From contig DHGT01000069.1 in NCBI GenBank assembly GCA_002402905.1, forward strand, positions 25,827-49,778: 23,952 bases of DNA, in the 5' to 3' direction. The notes beneath the pieces are model-generated. The model saw only the letters and a list, made by a program, of their open reading frames with translations, was not told the DNA's origin and did no database searches. A program made the translations under genes and the position numbers. Positions 7,552-15,370 of this stretch are shown one piece after another. The DNA comes from Desulfatitalea sp. UBA4791. Its GTDB lineage: Bacteria; Desulfobacterota; Desulfobacteria; Desulfobacterales; Desulfosarcinaceae. How positions within the stretch are numbered: the stretch's first letter is position 1; each line of letters starts with the position of its first letter.

Positions 7552-9594
7552 TCAATCTCCATTTGCTTTCTTTACTTTCACCCCCGTAAAAACGGCGTTC
7601 AGGGCCATGGCCAGCGGCCGGGGCAAACCCCGCGCGGAAAAGTGCTCTTCCAGGGACGCCACATCTCTTCCGGCAATACGCCCGGCGGTCTGCAGGCACC
7701 AGCCGTGAAAGAGGGAAAGATCCTGCACCGCCCCCCGGCCATGGGCATCGCTCAGGGCCATGGCCGCTTCCAGGAATCCGGCGTAGGCCGGATCGAGCAG
7801 CACTTGCTCCGCAGGCTCGGCAAGGTCGTATCGGCCTGTGGTGCAGTCGCATGCGACGCCGGGGGACAGTTGCGCCACCGACAGTTTCCGCTCCCCGAGC
7901 CGCTGGAAAATATCCCGTCGTGCCGTGATGCCGTTCTGCTTTAAGATGGCTTCCCGAACGCCGGCATAGGCGGCCCGGGCGATCAGCTCGCCCATTTTGC
8001 TGTGGCCGCCGGCATTGTCGATGAACGTTCCCTCGCCCTGCACGACGATCATATTGTCGGTGCCCGTGCCGGTGGCCGCCGCCGTCAGCGGACGGTCGGT
8101 GCTGCGGATGTCCAGATCCTCCAGGGCCGCGGTTTTGGCCTCGGTGGCCGAAATCACGGCCCGGGTCATGGCCCTGGGACTCAGACGCATGTTGGTGAGC
8201 ACTATCATGTTGATGGTGCCGGGCTCGTAATAGTTACCGCTGTCTGTGCCCATGCGAACGGCGTTGCCGCACACCCCGGCCGTCACCAGGACATAGACCG
8301 TCATCTCCCTGTAAGACATTTTAACCACGGCCAGGTTGTCCATGTTGGCCCCGGTGAAGAGAAAAGAGGCGTGCTCACGCCGGGCGCCGATGACCGGGTA
8401 GAGCTGATCCTGCAGCTCCTGCAGACCGGCGGCGTGATTCAAGGCCCAGCACGGCGGGGGCGAGTAGTGGTTGCCTACGGTGAGGATGCCGCTGCGCTGG
8501 CCTTCCAGGGTCGACACCACCGTTTGCGGGGAGCGGAAATCGATCACCAGGCTCTTGTTTTCGAAATCGTGCAGGGTCAGCGTCTTGACGGCCGCCTTTT
8601 TGATGCAGTCCAGGTCGATGTCCAACGGCCGCAGGGAAACCACCTTGCGGGACAGCACCTCGCGGTCGGCCCGGGCGAATTCATCGGCATACAGCAGAGA
8701 AGAGAGCCAGACCACAAAATCGCCCAGATGTGCGCCGGCACGGCAAGTGAGATCGCAGGGAAACGAATGGAACCGCCTGTTTTTAACGGCCGCCACGCTG
8801 TTCCAGCCCGGCTGGGTCAGGGTCGACTCGGCCGCCTGGCGGTCGTTGCCGCAGCCGTAGAGAACCTGGGGATCGAACGAGACGAATGCTTCCCGGTCAA
8901 GCGGAACCACACTGCCCTGATCCTGGAAATCGGGTGCAATGCCTCCGGCCGCCCGGATGATATCGTTCTGGAACGAATCGCGGCCCGGTGTCATGACCGG
9001 ATCCCCCCCCATCATCCGCATCACCCGTTTGCGTTGCTCCTGGGGTATCCTGGCCATCTTGCGGGCGATCAAATCCAGTTGCCACCGGTTGCGTTCCTCC
9101 AGCCGCGTTGCAGCCGCCTCGCGGCCGAAGAGGGCCCCCATCATACGCATGTGCCGGAAGGCATCCGCCATTCGCCGGGTCTGCATCACCAGCAGCGGGA
9201 CTCGGCCGCGCAGGTTTGAAGCCACCTCGGCCTGGAACGATGAGAGAATGACCAGGTCGGGGTCGAGGGCCAGCACGCGCTCCGCCGAAGGGGAGAAAAA
9301 GCCGCCGACCATGGATTTGCCCGAAGCTCCGGAGATCCTGGTGCTGTGATAGGTCATGCCCGCCAGGTGCTCTCCGGCGCCGATGGCGAACACGATCTCG
9401 GTAGCCGACGGCACCAGGGAAACGACCCGGGCCGGCGGCGCCTGCAAGGTCAACTGTTGACCGCTGTCATCCAGGATCTCGATAACCGCGGCCCCTGCCG
9501 GACCGGCCAACCCCACCCGAACGGCGAAAGCAAAAACCAAGACACAGTATAATAGGACAGAAGTCCTCAACTTTCCTACTTTCCTACTTTCCAC
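7552..9594 (-). CDS. Exported BtuF-CbiZ fusion (corrinoid-binding plus adenosylcobinamide amidohydrolase), copy 2
   Basis: The 680-residue product has three parts. Residues 1-35 form a signal peptide (TSVLLYCVLVFAFAVRVGLA). Residues about 36-305 match periplasmic corrinoid/siderophore-binding proteins of the BtuF class (ARVVSLVPSATEIVFAIGAG; FDPQVLYGC). Residues about 335-560 match CbiZ, which cleaves the amide bond of cobinamides and some cobamides to give cobyric acid, with TAGVCGNAVR (438-447) and ATGTGTDN (507-514). A further 120 residues follow. CbiZ is usually cytoplasmic; the fusion to a secreted binding protein implies periplasmic action. The GTG start at 9594 lies within octamer array B; a TTG at 9570 is an alternative that still leaves a signal peptide. 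It is a diverged paralogue of the product at 15361-17376. Confidence 0.87.
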   Translation of the reverse strand: MESRKVGKLRTSVLLYCVLVFAFAVRVGLAGPAGAAVIEILDDSGQQLTLQAPPARVVSLVPSATEIVFAIGAGEHLAGMTYHSTRISGASGKSMVGGFFSPSAERVLALDPDLVILSSFQAEVASNLRGRVPLLVMQTRRMADAFRHMRMMGALFGREAAATRLEERNRWQLDLIARKMARIPQEQRKRVMRMMGGDPVMTPGRDSFQNDIIRAAGGIAPDFQDQGSVVPLDREAFVSFDPQVLYGCGNDRQAAESTLTQPGWNSVAAVKNRRFHSFPCDLTCRAGAHLGDFVVWLSSLLYADEFARADREVLSRKVVSLRPLDIDLDCIKKAAVKTLTLHDFENKSLVIDFRSPQTVVSTLEGQRSGILTVGNHYSPPPCWALNHAAGLQELQDQLYPVIGARREHASFLFTGANMDNLAVVKMSYREMTVYVLVTAGVCGNAVRMGTDSGNYYEPGTINMIVLTNMRLSPRAMTRAVISATEAKTAALEDLDIRSTDRPLTAAATGTGTDNMIVVQGEGTFIDNAGGHSKMGELIARAAYAGVREAILKQNGITARRDIFQRLGERKLSVAQLSPGVACDCTTGRYDLAEPAEQVLLDPAYAGFLEAAMALSDAHGRGAVQDLSLFHGWCLQTAGRIAGRDVASLEEHFSARGLPRPLAMALNAVFTGVKVKKANGD

Positions 9595-9603
9595 TTTCCT
9601 ACC
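9570..9603 (-). repeat. Octameric tandem repeat array B, overlapping a start codon
   Basis: Plus-strand units ACTTTCCT, ACTTTCCT, ACTTTCC (one base short) and ACTTTCCT. The one-base loss creates, on the minus strand, the GTG used as start of the BtuF-CbiZ gene. The minus-strand unit AGGAAAGT also resembles a ribosome-binding site. Confidence 0.85.
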
Positions 9604-9668
9604 TTTTTCTTATCTTTCCGATCGAAAGACACTGAACCCGTTGCAACCCGCCATGCTGTTCAGGAAGA

Positions 9669-10037
9669 TCAGTTTTGCTTTTCATCCGGCACATACACCA
9701 TGGTGCCGTCCTCCAGCCGGTAAGCCACGCCCAATCGGCTGCCATGTCCCCTGGCCGATTCACGGGTGACGCGGGTAGCCTTGATCTGGGTTCCCTCCTT
9801 TACGATGATCTCCATCTGGCCATCCGCATGCTGCTTCATGATGGTCATCTCCGAGGTGCGGTCGAACAGTTCCTGGAGATGGAAGGCGCCGAAAAGGGTC
9901 ATGAGCAGGCCCACGATAAATACCAGGCCGATATCGAAGAGATTGGCCACGCCGGTCATGGGATCGTCGTCCCGGAAAGCCGGTTCGCCGAAGCCCTTGC
10001 CGGCGGTGCTAACGCGCCGCTGCCGAAAGTATTTCAT
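9669..10037 (-). CDS. DUF2149 protein (HmuV-like)
   Basis: The start chosen is ATG 10037 (MKYFRQRRV) with AAGGATGG just before it, giving 122 residues. DDDPMTGVANLFD (23-35) is the family signature and leads straight into a single membrane helix (IGLVFIVGLLMTLFGAF). The remainder is a soluble, probably periplasmic domain. Size and topology (short cytoplasmic N-terminus, one helix, periplasmic tail) resemble ExbD/TolR. The reading frame overlaps the end of the ExbB-type gene by 29 bases, which indicates translational coupling. In Bacteroidetes hmu operons the same pair is HmuU and HmuV. It probably forms the second subunit of a proton-driven energiser for a TonB-like or chelatase partner. The exact role is not established. 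Confidence 0.82.
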   Translation of the reverse strand: MKYFRQRRVSTAGKGFGEPAFRDDDPMTGVANLFDIGLVFIVGLLMTLFGAFHLQELFDRTSEMTIMKQHADGQMEIIVKEGTQIKATRVTRESARGHGSRLGVAYRLEDGTMVYVPDEKQN

Positions 10038-10641
10038 AATCCATCCTTTCCGGTCCGGCCATGGCCAACTCAGTGGCCAGCTCCATATTCCTGACATCCT
10101 CTTCGATCCATCGCCGTCGCACGATATAGAAAAAGAAGGCCGCCGTTCCGACGGCCAGCCCCACCACGGTGGTGGTGAAGGCGATGACCAGATCGGTGGT
10201 CAACCGGGTCATATCGCCCTGGCCCAGGGCGGCCAGACCCGTGCCCATGGGGATAAGGGTGCCGATCAACCCGAGCGAGGGCGCCACCCGCACCAGGAGG
10301 CGGAACCGGTCCATGGATTTCCACAGCGCATGGGTGGTGGACTGCAGCAGGTTCTCCACCGCGACCTCGCCTGCGTTGTTCTTGGCGATACGCAGCTTTT
10401 CAAGATACTGATTGACCCGGTGGGAGACGGCGGCCGATGGCCGGCCGGTATTAAGCTGGTCGGGCAGCTCCGGGGCCGGGCAACGCTTTAACCGGACACG
10501 CTCCAGCCACTCGGCGAAGAAGGCCCCGGCATAGACGATGATCAACAGCACCAGCACGGCCAGCAAAACGAGCACAGGGTAGAGTAGTGAAGCGGATACC
10601 AGGTAAATGAAGGTCTTGAGTAACGCACCCATATCGATCAT
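10009..10641 (-). CDS. MotA/TolQ/ExbB-type proton channel (HmuU-like)
   Basis: The start chosen is ATG 10641 with AAGGAG seven bases before; the open frame to 11112 is an overlap artefact with the preceding gene. The 210 residues contain one N-terminal helix (about 14-42), a cytoplasmic loop, and two C-terminal helices. The stretch APSLGLIGTLIPMGTGLAAL (120-139) and the following LVIAFTTTVVGLAVGTAAF are the ExbB/TolQ signature. Proton flow through such channels powers a partner across the periplasm. The ATG overlaps the stop of the DUF2162-like gene (ATGA). Being placed with DUF2149 and a CobN-like gene rather than tonB/exbD, it more likely serves this locus than general TonB energisation. 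Confidence 0.88.
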   Translation of the reverse strand: MIDMGALLKTFIYLVSASLLYPVLVLLAVLVLLIIVYAGAFFAEWLERVRLKRCPAPELPDQLNTGRPSAAVSHRVNQYLEKLRIAKNNAGEVAVENLLQSTTHALWKSMDRFRLLVRVAPSLGLIGTLIPMGTGLAALGQGDMTRLTTDLVIAFTTTVVGLAVGTAAFFFYIVRRRWIEEDVRNMELATELAMAGPERMDYEILSAAAR

Positions 10642-11387
10642 GTCGAACTCCTTATGTGTTTGAGCTTGAAAAGGCAACCGATCCCGAAAAACGCAACGGC
10701 GGCGGACGCCAGAAGAACGCCGCCCAAAAAGTTCCGGGAAGCTTTGTCGGCTTGGTACCGCGCCAGCCGGTAGATGCTGTCCAGATCGGCGAATTGAGGC
10801 ATAATGGTCACCGAAAGAATGAAGTAGGCGGCCATCACTATCATTGCTCCCCCCAGGAAGGCTTCCGGAGGCTGGGCCATACGGCGGCGCAACTGGTGGC
10901 GGACAAGCCCCATGGTCAGCAGGCTGATCAGCACGAAGGCCAGGTAGAGGCCCCAGATCACCGTCCCGCGACTGTCGGGAAAGCACGAAACGAAAAAGGC
11001 GGTGGAAAACAAAATGACGACGGCGCAAACCGGACAGGGCAGCACCAGAAGCAGCCAGCCGCGGCTGACGACGCCGTGCACATGCTGGCGCTTGAGCAAC
11101 ACCACGCCCCATATGGCCATCAGCCCTGCCATGATCACGTGTAGGACCATGCCCGACCGGAGAAAAGCCTGAATGGCATCCAGGTGGCGCACCGGGTCGA
11201 TATGGTGCAACAGCAGGCCCGTCAGCCCGAAGAGCAGGCCATATGCGCCGACGAACAGCGCCAGAGCCAGGATGTTGCCCCAGGCATGCCGTCGGCGAAA
11301 GAAGAGGTATGAGAGTCCGACCCCGCTTTTGGCGGCAAACAGCCCGATGCCGAACAGGACGCCCAGGATGAGGCTTTTATACAGCAT
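10638..11387 (-). CDS. Polytopic membrane protein, DUF2162-like putative transporter
   Basis: The 249-residue product has about six or seven predicted membrane helices (1-20, 36-60, 80-98, 110-135, 143-165, 180-197, 220-240). The loop and helix start LPCPVC (Cys118 and Cys121) and a Cys at about 135 could bind metal. It resembles the DUF2162 predicted transporters that, in methanogens and some anaerobes, sit beside CobN-like and ExbB-like genes; this assignment is from memory of the family and is moderate. It starts one base after the CobN-like stop (TAAGATG), so it is translationally coupled to it. In the hmu layout it takes the place of HmuT. A role in carrying metal or a tetrapyrrole intermediate across the inner membrane is inference. 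Confidence 0.65.
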   Translation of the reverse strand: MLYKSLILGVLFGIGLFAAKSGVGLSYLFFRRRHAWGNILALALFVGAYGLLFGLTGLLLHHIDPVRHLDAIQAFLRSGMVLHVIMAGLMAIWGVVLLKRQHVHGVVSRGWLLLVLPCPVCAVVILFSTAFFVSCFPDSRGTVIWGLYLAFVLISLLTMGLVRHQLRRRMAQPPEAFLGGAMIVMAAYFILSVTIMPQFADLDSIYRLARYQADKASRNFLGGVLLASAAVAFFGIGCLFKLKHIRSST

Positions 11388-11388
11388 C

Positions 11389-14300
11389 TTACCTTCTCCG
11401 TCTCAAACCGAAGAAAAACAATCCCACCAGCGCCAGCACGAACAGGGACGCCGCCCACTGGATGCCCGAGGAGGCCAGGTCGGTGGTGTCGTCCCGGGCG
11501 TTCATATCTTCCATCTTGAGTCCTTCCACGGTTTGGTCGGCAGGGACCGACTCTGCCGAGGCTTGTTGGATGGGTTGCGGCTTTTCTCCCGATGTAGCGG
11601 ATGGATCCATATTCCCCAGACTGGCAGTTAATTTCTCCAGCAGCTGCTGCCGATCCGCGGTCTGCTGGTCCAGGGATTTGGCGGCGGCCTTCTCCACGGC
11701 CAGCTTGAATCTTTCCACCATCTCCGGCGAGAGAACGCCGGGCACGGAGATGATGTTGACCACCATCTGATTGAGCATGGGGTTGTTGCAGGTGTGGTCG
11801 CAGCAGGCCACCCCCTTTTCCACCACGTTGACGGCGTATTCGACAGCCAGCTTGCGGGCAACGCGCTCTTCAGGCTGCCAGTAATCCTTGCGCACCACCT
11901 CCAGCATGCGGGCGGTCATGGACTGGTAGGCCCATGGGTTGTGCTGATTGAAAAAATCGGATAGGTCCATCTCATATTTATCTTCCACGTACACCTCGAA
12001 GAGCTGTTGCCACTTGGCCGCATCCACGGCATCGCGCACGGTCACCTGCCAGCCCCAAAGATTTTCGGTGAAGAACGCCATCTGGTGGGCTCCGGCGTAA
12101 TTGTCCCGCTTCATCCCCTCGATCCACTGGGGATTGAGGTAGCGGGTGCGCAGCTCGCGGCCGATGGTCCTGGCCACATCCTCCACCATCACTTCGTCTT
12201 TGCGGCGGTGCATGGTCACCAGGGTGTCGGGCGCCTCGCCGCGGACGTTCTTGACGGCCAGGGAGAGTCCGCCCAGGGCCATGTAAAAGTCGTCGGTGTC
12301 GATGATGCCGATCACGTTGCTCGAACGCGAGTGCACCGCGATGTCGACCCCGCGCAGGTTCTCGGTAAAGGCCGCCTTGACCGGCACGGCCCACTGCCCC
12401 TGGCCCACGGCGAACTGAACGCGATTGAGAAAGACGCTGGTGATGGCCTCGTCCGACTCCCACAAACCCGAGGCGCCCACCATCTCCTCCACACCGTTGC
12501 CATAGGAACCCGGCTTTTCGGTGAAGATGCGGAAGCGCGATTGCTTCTCCGCCGCCTCCTCGGCCATGCCCGTGTCCATGAGCGCCCGTTTGATCTTGTC
12601 CCTGTTCAGGGCCAGCAGGTTTTCGATGTCGGTCTGGGCCATGGCCTGCTGGACCGCCTCGTCCAGAAAGATCAGCTTGTTGGGGAACATGTCCCGGTAG
12701 AGCCCGGAGGGATTGATCAGCACATCGATGCGCGGCCGCCCCAGCTGCTTCCCGGGGATGACGCGCGTACCGGTCACCCGTTCAGTAGCGTCCCACACCG
12801 GTTCGACGCCGATCAGGTAGAGAATCGTACTTTCATGAACGCCCTCGTTGCGCGTGGTCTCGGTAGCCCAAAGCACCACGCCCACCTTTTGCGGATAGGC
12901 CCCCTCCTTCTCCAACTTCTCCTGGATCATCTGCTCGGCGGCCTGCTTGCCGATCTCCCAGGCCGCCTTGGAGGGCACCTTGGCCGGCGAAAAGCCGTAA
13001 AAGTTCTTGCCCGTGGGGATGGCCGCCAGGTTGCGCATGGGGTCGTTGCCTTCGCCGGCCGGCACCCGGCGGCCATTGAGCCCGGCCAAAAGCCGGTCCA
13101 TTTCCAAACCAGGGGAGGCATCCAGATCCCGCCGCACCTGCTTCCGGTCCGCGGTGGGGTTCTGATTCATGATCAGCCGGACGGTCTCCTCCGCGGCCGA
13201 ATCCTGGTATGGATTGCCGTAGGTGTGCAGGCCGTAGGGCAGGGAGTTGGTGTCGATCTCGTGCAGGTAGAGGTGAATCTTCTCCATGGCCTCCGCCTTC
13301 ATTTCGGTGATGGCCAGGTCCTTGGCCAGACCCGTCTCCGTCACGATCCTTTCGATCTGCTTCATATACTCGGGAACGGTTTCGCTGCCGCCGGCCGCGG
13401 CCAGCTCATATTTGTGAAACAGCTCGTGAAGCTCGGCATACTCGTGGTAGAGGTCGGCCTCACGCATGGGCGGGGTGAGGTGGTCGACGATCACGCCCCG
13501 CCCCCGCCGCTTGGCTTGGATGCCTTCACCCACATCGTCCACGATGTAAGGATAGATGTTGGGGATGTCGCCAATCATGATTTCGGGCGGATCGGACGGG
13601 TGCAACCCGGCCTGTTTCCCGGGCAGCCATTCGTAGGTGGCGTGGGTGCCCAGGTGCACCATGGCGTCGGCCTTGAACGTTTCTGCCAACCACAGGTAGG
13701 CGGCGATATACTGATGGTGGGGATACAAGGTGGTGTCGTGGTAGAGCTTCATGGGCTCGTCGGACCACCCCCGGGCAGGCTCGGGCAGCAGTACCACGTT
13801 GCCCAGGCGCACCATGGGAAAGATCAGGCGGCCCCCCTGGGTCATGATGGCGCACGTTTCAGGCGAACCCCACTGATCCAGGACCGGTTGTTTGAAGGCC
13901 TCGGGCAGGCGTTCGAACCACTGTTTGTAATCCTCCAGGGTGACCTGCTCCACGCCCCCGGACGCGATCAGGGCGTCCAGTTCGCCGGGCGCCCAGGAGC
14001 CGATGTTGCGGCCGCTGGCCATGACCATCTCTTGAATACCCGCCTCGGTGAGCCGGTCGATGCGGTCGATCCGATAGCCTTCTTTCTTCATGCGCTGGAG
14101 GATGTGCTGCAGACTGCGGAAGACATTCAGATAGGCGGCGGCGATGTTCTGTTTGCCCTGGCTGTGGTTGTAGTAGATGATGGCCACCCGCTTCTCCGCG
14201 TTGGGCATGCGTTGCAGCGCGGCCCAGCGTTTGAGGCGCGGGATCAGCCAATCGACGCTTTCGGACACGTTCTCGTAGACGAACAGCTGCCGCCCGTTTT

Positions 14301-15354
14301 CGAAGAGCTCGCGCTTGCCCATGAGCACGGTGGGTTCGATGCCGCCGGACAACTCGGGAGTGGCCACGGCCCACACCGTCTCCATGGGCCCCAGCCCAAC
14401 CTCGCTCTCGCGCCACTCGACGATGGTCCCGCCATAGGGACAGATCACGTTGAACACCGGCACATTCAGGGCGCTCAGGGCATCGCGGACCTCGTCGTTG
14501 ATGCCGGAGGCGAACTTCAACGTAAAGGTGAGCAGCAGGTCCACCGGCGGCCGGCCATCCACTGGTTTCAAATAGTCGGGCAGCACCCGCTGCACCGGGC
14601 CGAAACAGGCCATCACGTTGAATCCGGCCGTCTCCAGTTTGCGGATCAGATCGTCGGCCGCCGCCACCTGCCCCTCCTTGAGGGTGTTGGCGTAATAGGA
14701 AATGCCCACCCAGGGATCTTCCGCATGGAAGGCGCTTCGCCGGCCGTACCATGTCTTATATGCTGCTACCGTCTGGTACTTCTCCGGCGCATCGGGATGG
14801 TAGATGCACACCTCGGGCAATTCCTCCAAAGGCGCGAAGGTGACGTCCGGATCGATATGGCGGTGGGCGGCCAGGCGCACCATGTTGATCATATTGTCGA
14901 TGGTCAGGTGATGGTAGTAGGCCATGATCTCCCGGTCGAAAACAAACCCCTTTGCGGCCAAGGCCTCGGTATCGCCGGCCGGATTCATGGCGTAGACGAC
15001 CCGACCGGCCAACAGGTTCCGGCCGACCAGGTAATCGGCCAACTCGGTCATCATCACGTTGACGAACACCACCGACGCATCGCTGATGAATGCCTTGGTC
15101 ATATCATCTTCGTTTAGGTCGCCCAGAGTAAAAAACCGGGTCTCGACGCCGCCCGGCAGATCGAGCCGCTTGATCGCCTGTTGCACCTGGTAACTGTTGA
15201 CGTCGATCTCCAGAATTGCGATCTTCTCACCCCAGGCTGGAGCCAGAAGAAGAAAAAAACAGACCACAACTGACAAAGAGATATGCCTGCAACCACCAAA
15301 CCACCTATTTCCAAAAGAAAGAATACCCTCACCTTCATGCTTTCGTACTTTCAT
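11389..15354 (-). CDS. Exported, membrane-anchored CobN/BchH-like chelatase (HmuS-like)
   Basis: The 1321-residue length fits CobN. Family motifs include AIIYYNHSQGKQNIAAAYLN (about 390), HLGTHATYEWLPGKQAGL (about 565), IYPYIVDDVGEGIQAKRR, IVDHLTPP, and later NEGVHESTILYLIGVEPVWD and GRPRIDVLINPSGLYRDMFP. Ordinary CobN is the large cytoplasmic subunit of a cobaltochelatase that needs CobS and CobT. Here a signal segment (about residues 25-42, ending APAWGE) precedes the domain and a single C-terminal helix ends in FFGLRRRR, so the enzyme should face the periplasm, anchored in the inner membrane. No CobS or CobT gene is in the window. The same architecture occurs in HmuS of heme-uptake operons, for which metal removal rather than insertion has been proposed. 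The ATG start lies inside octamer array C, seven bases after the preceding stop. Confidence 0.9.
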   Translation of the reverse strand: MKVRKHEGEGILSFGNRWFGGCRHISLSVVVCFFLLLAPAWGEKIAILEIDVNSYQVQQAIKRLDLPGGVETRFFTLGDLNEDDMTKAFISDASVVFVNVMMTELADYLVGRNLLAGRVVYAMNPAGDTEALAAKGFVFDREIMAYYHHLTIDNMINMVRLAAHRHIDPDVTFAPLEELPEVCIYHPDAPEKYQTVAAYKTWYGRRSAFHAEDPWVGISYYANTLKEGQVAAADDLIRKLETAGFNVMACFGPVQRVLPDYLKPVDGRPPVDLLLTFTLKFASGINDEVRDALSALNVPVFNVICPYGGTIVEWRESEVGLGPMETVWAVATPELSGGIEPTVLMGKRELFENGRQLFVYENVSESVDWLIPRLKRWAALQRMPNAEKRVAIIYYNHSQGKQNIAAAYLNVFRSLQHILQRMKKEGYRIDRIDRLTEAGIQEMVMASGRNIGSWAPGELDALIASGGVEQVTLEDYKQWFERLPEAFKQPVLDQWGSPETCAIMTQGGRLIFPMVRLGNVVLLPEPARGWSDEPMKLYHDTTLYPHHQYIAAYLWLAETFKADAMVHLGTHATYEWLPGKQAGLHPSDPPEIMIGDIPNIYPYIVDDVGEGIQAKRRGRGVIVDHLTPPMREADLYHEYAELHELFHKYELAAAGGSETVPEYMKQIERIVTETGLAKDLAITEMKAEAMEKIHLYLHEIDTNSLPYGLHTYGNPYQDSAAEETVRLIMNQNPTADRKQVRRDLDASPGLEMDRLLAGLNGRRVPAGEGNDPMRNLAAIPTGKNFYGFSPAKVPSKAAWEIGKQAAEQMIQEKLEKEGAYPQKVGVVLWATETTRNEGVHESTILYLIGVEPVWDATERVTGTRVIPGKQLGRPRIDVLINPSGLYRDMFPNKLIFLDEAVQQAMAQTDIENLLALNRDKIKRALMDTGMAEEAAEKQSRFRIFTEKPGSYGNGVEEMVGASGLWESDEAITSVFLNRVQFAVGQGQWAVPVKAAFTENLRGVDIAVHSRSSNVIGIIDTDDFYMALGGLSLAVKNVRGEAPDTLVTMHRRKDEVMVEDVARTIGRELRTRYLNPQWIEGMKRDNYAGAHQMAFFTENLWGWQVTVRDAVDAAKWQQLFEVYVEDKYEMDLSDFFNQHNPWAYQSMTARMLEVVRKDYWQPEERVARKLAVEYAVNVVEKGVACCDHTCNNPMLNQMVVNIISVPGVLSPEMVERFKLAVEKAAAKSLDQQTADRQQLLEKLTASLGNMDPSATSGEKPQPIQQASAESVPADQTVEGLKMEDMNARDDTTDLASSGIQWAASLFVLALVGLFFFGLRRRR

Positions 15355-15370
15355 ACTTTCCTACTTTCCC
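15331..15370 (-). repeat. Octameric tandem repeat array C spanning a stop and a start codon
   Basis: Five plus-strand units: ACCTTCAT, GCTTTCGT, ACTTTCAT, ACTTTCCT, ACTTTCCC. On the minus strand the array contains the TAG that ends the upstream BtuF-CbiZ gene and the ATG that starts the CobN-like gene (in an ATGAAAGT unit). Confidence 0.85.

Noticed and set aside
8002..9219. 405-codon open frame on the plus strand
   Set aside because: Antisense to the BtuF-CbiZ gene and without any recognisable feature.
12007..15117. 1036-codon open frame on the plus strand
   Set aside because: Antisense to the CobN-like gene; rich in His, Gly and Val with no domain, no good ribosome site, and the true gene is unmistakable on the other strand.
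11389..15354. Canonical cytoplasmic CobN of the aerobic cobalt-insertion complex
   Set aside because: Signal segment, C-terminal anchor, absence of cobS/cobT and association with ExbB/DUF2149 genes do not fit that role.
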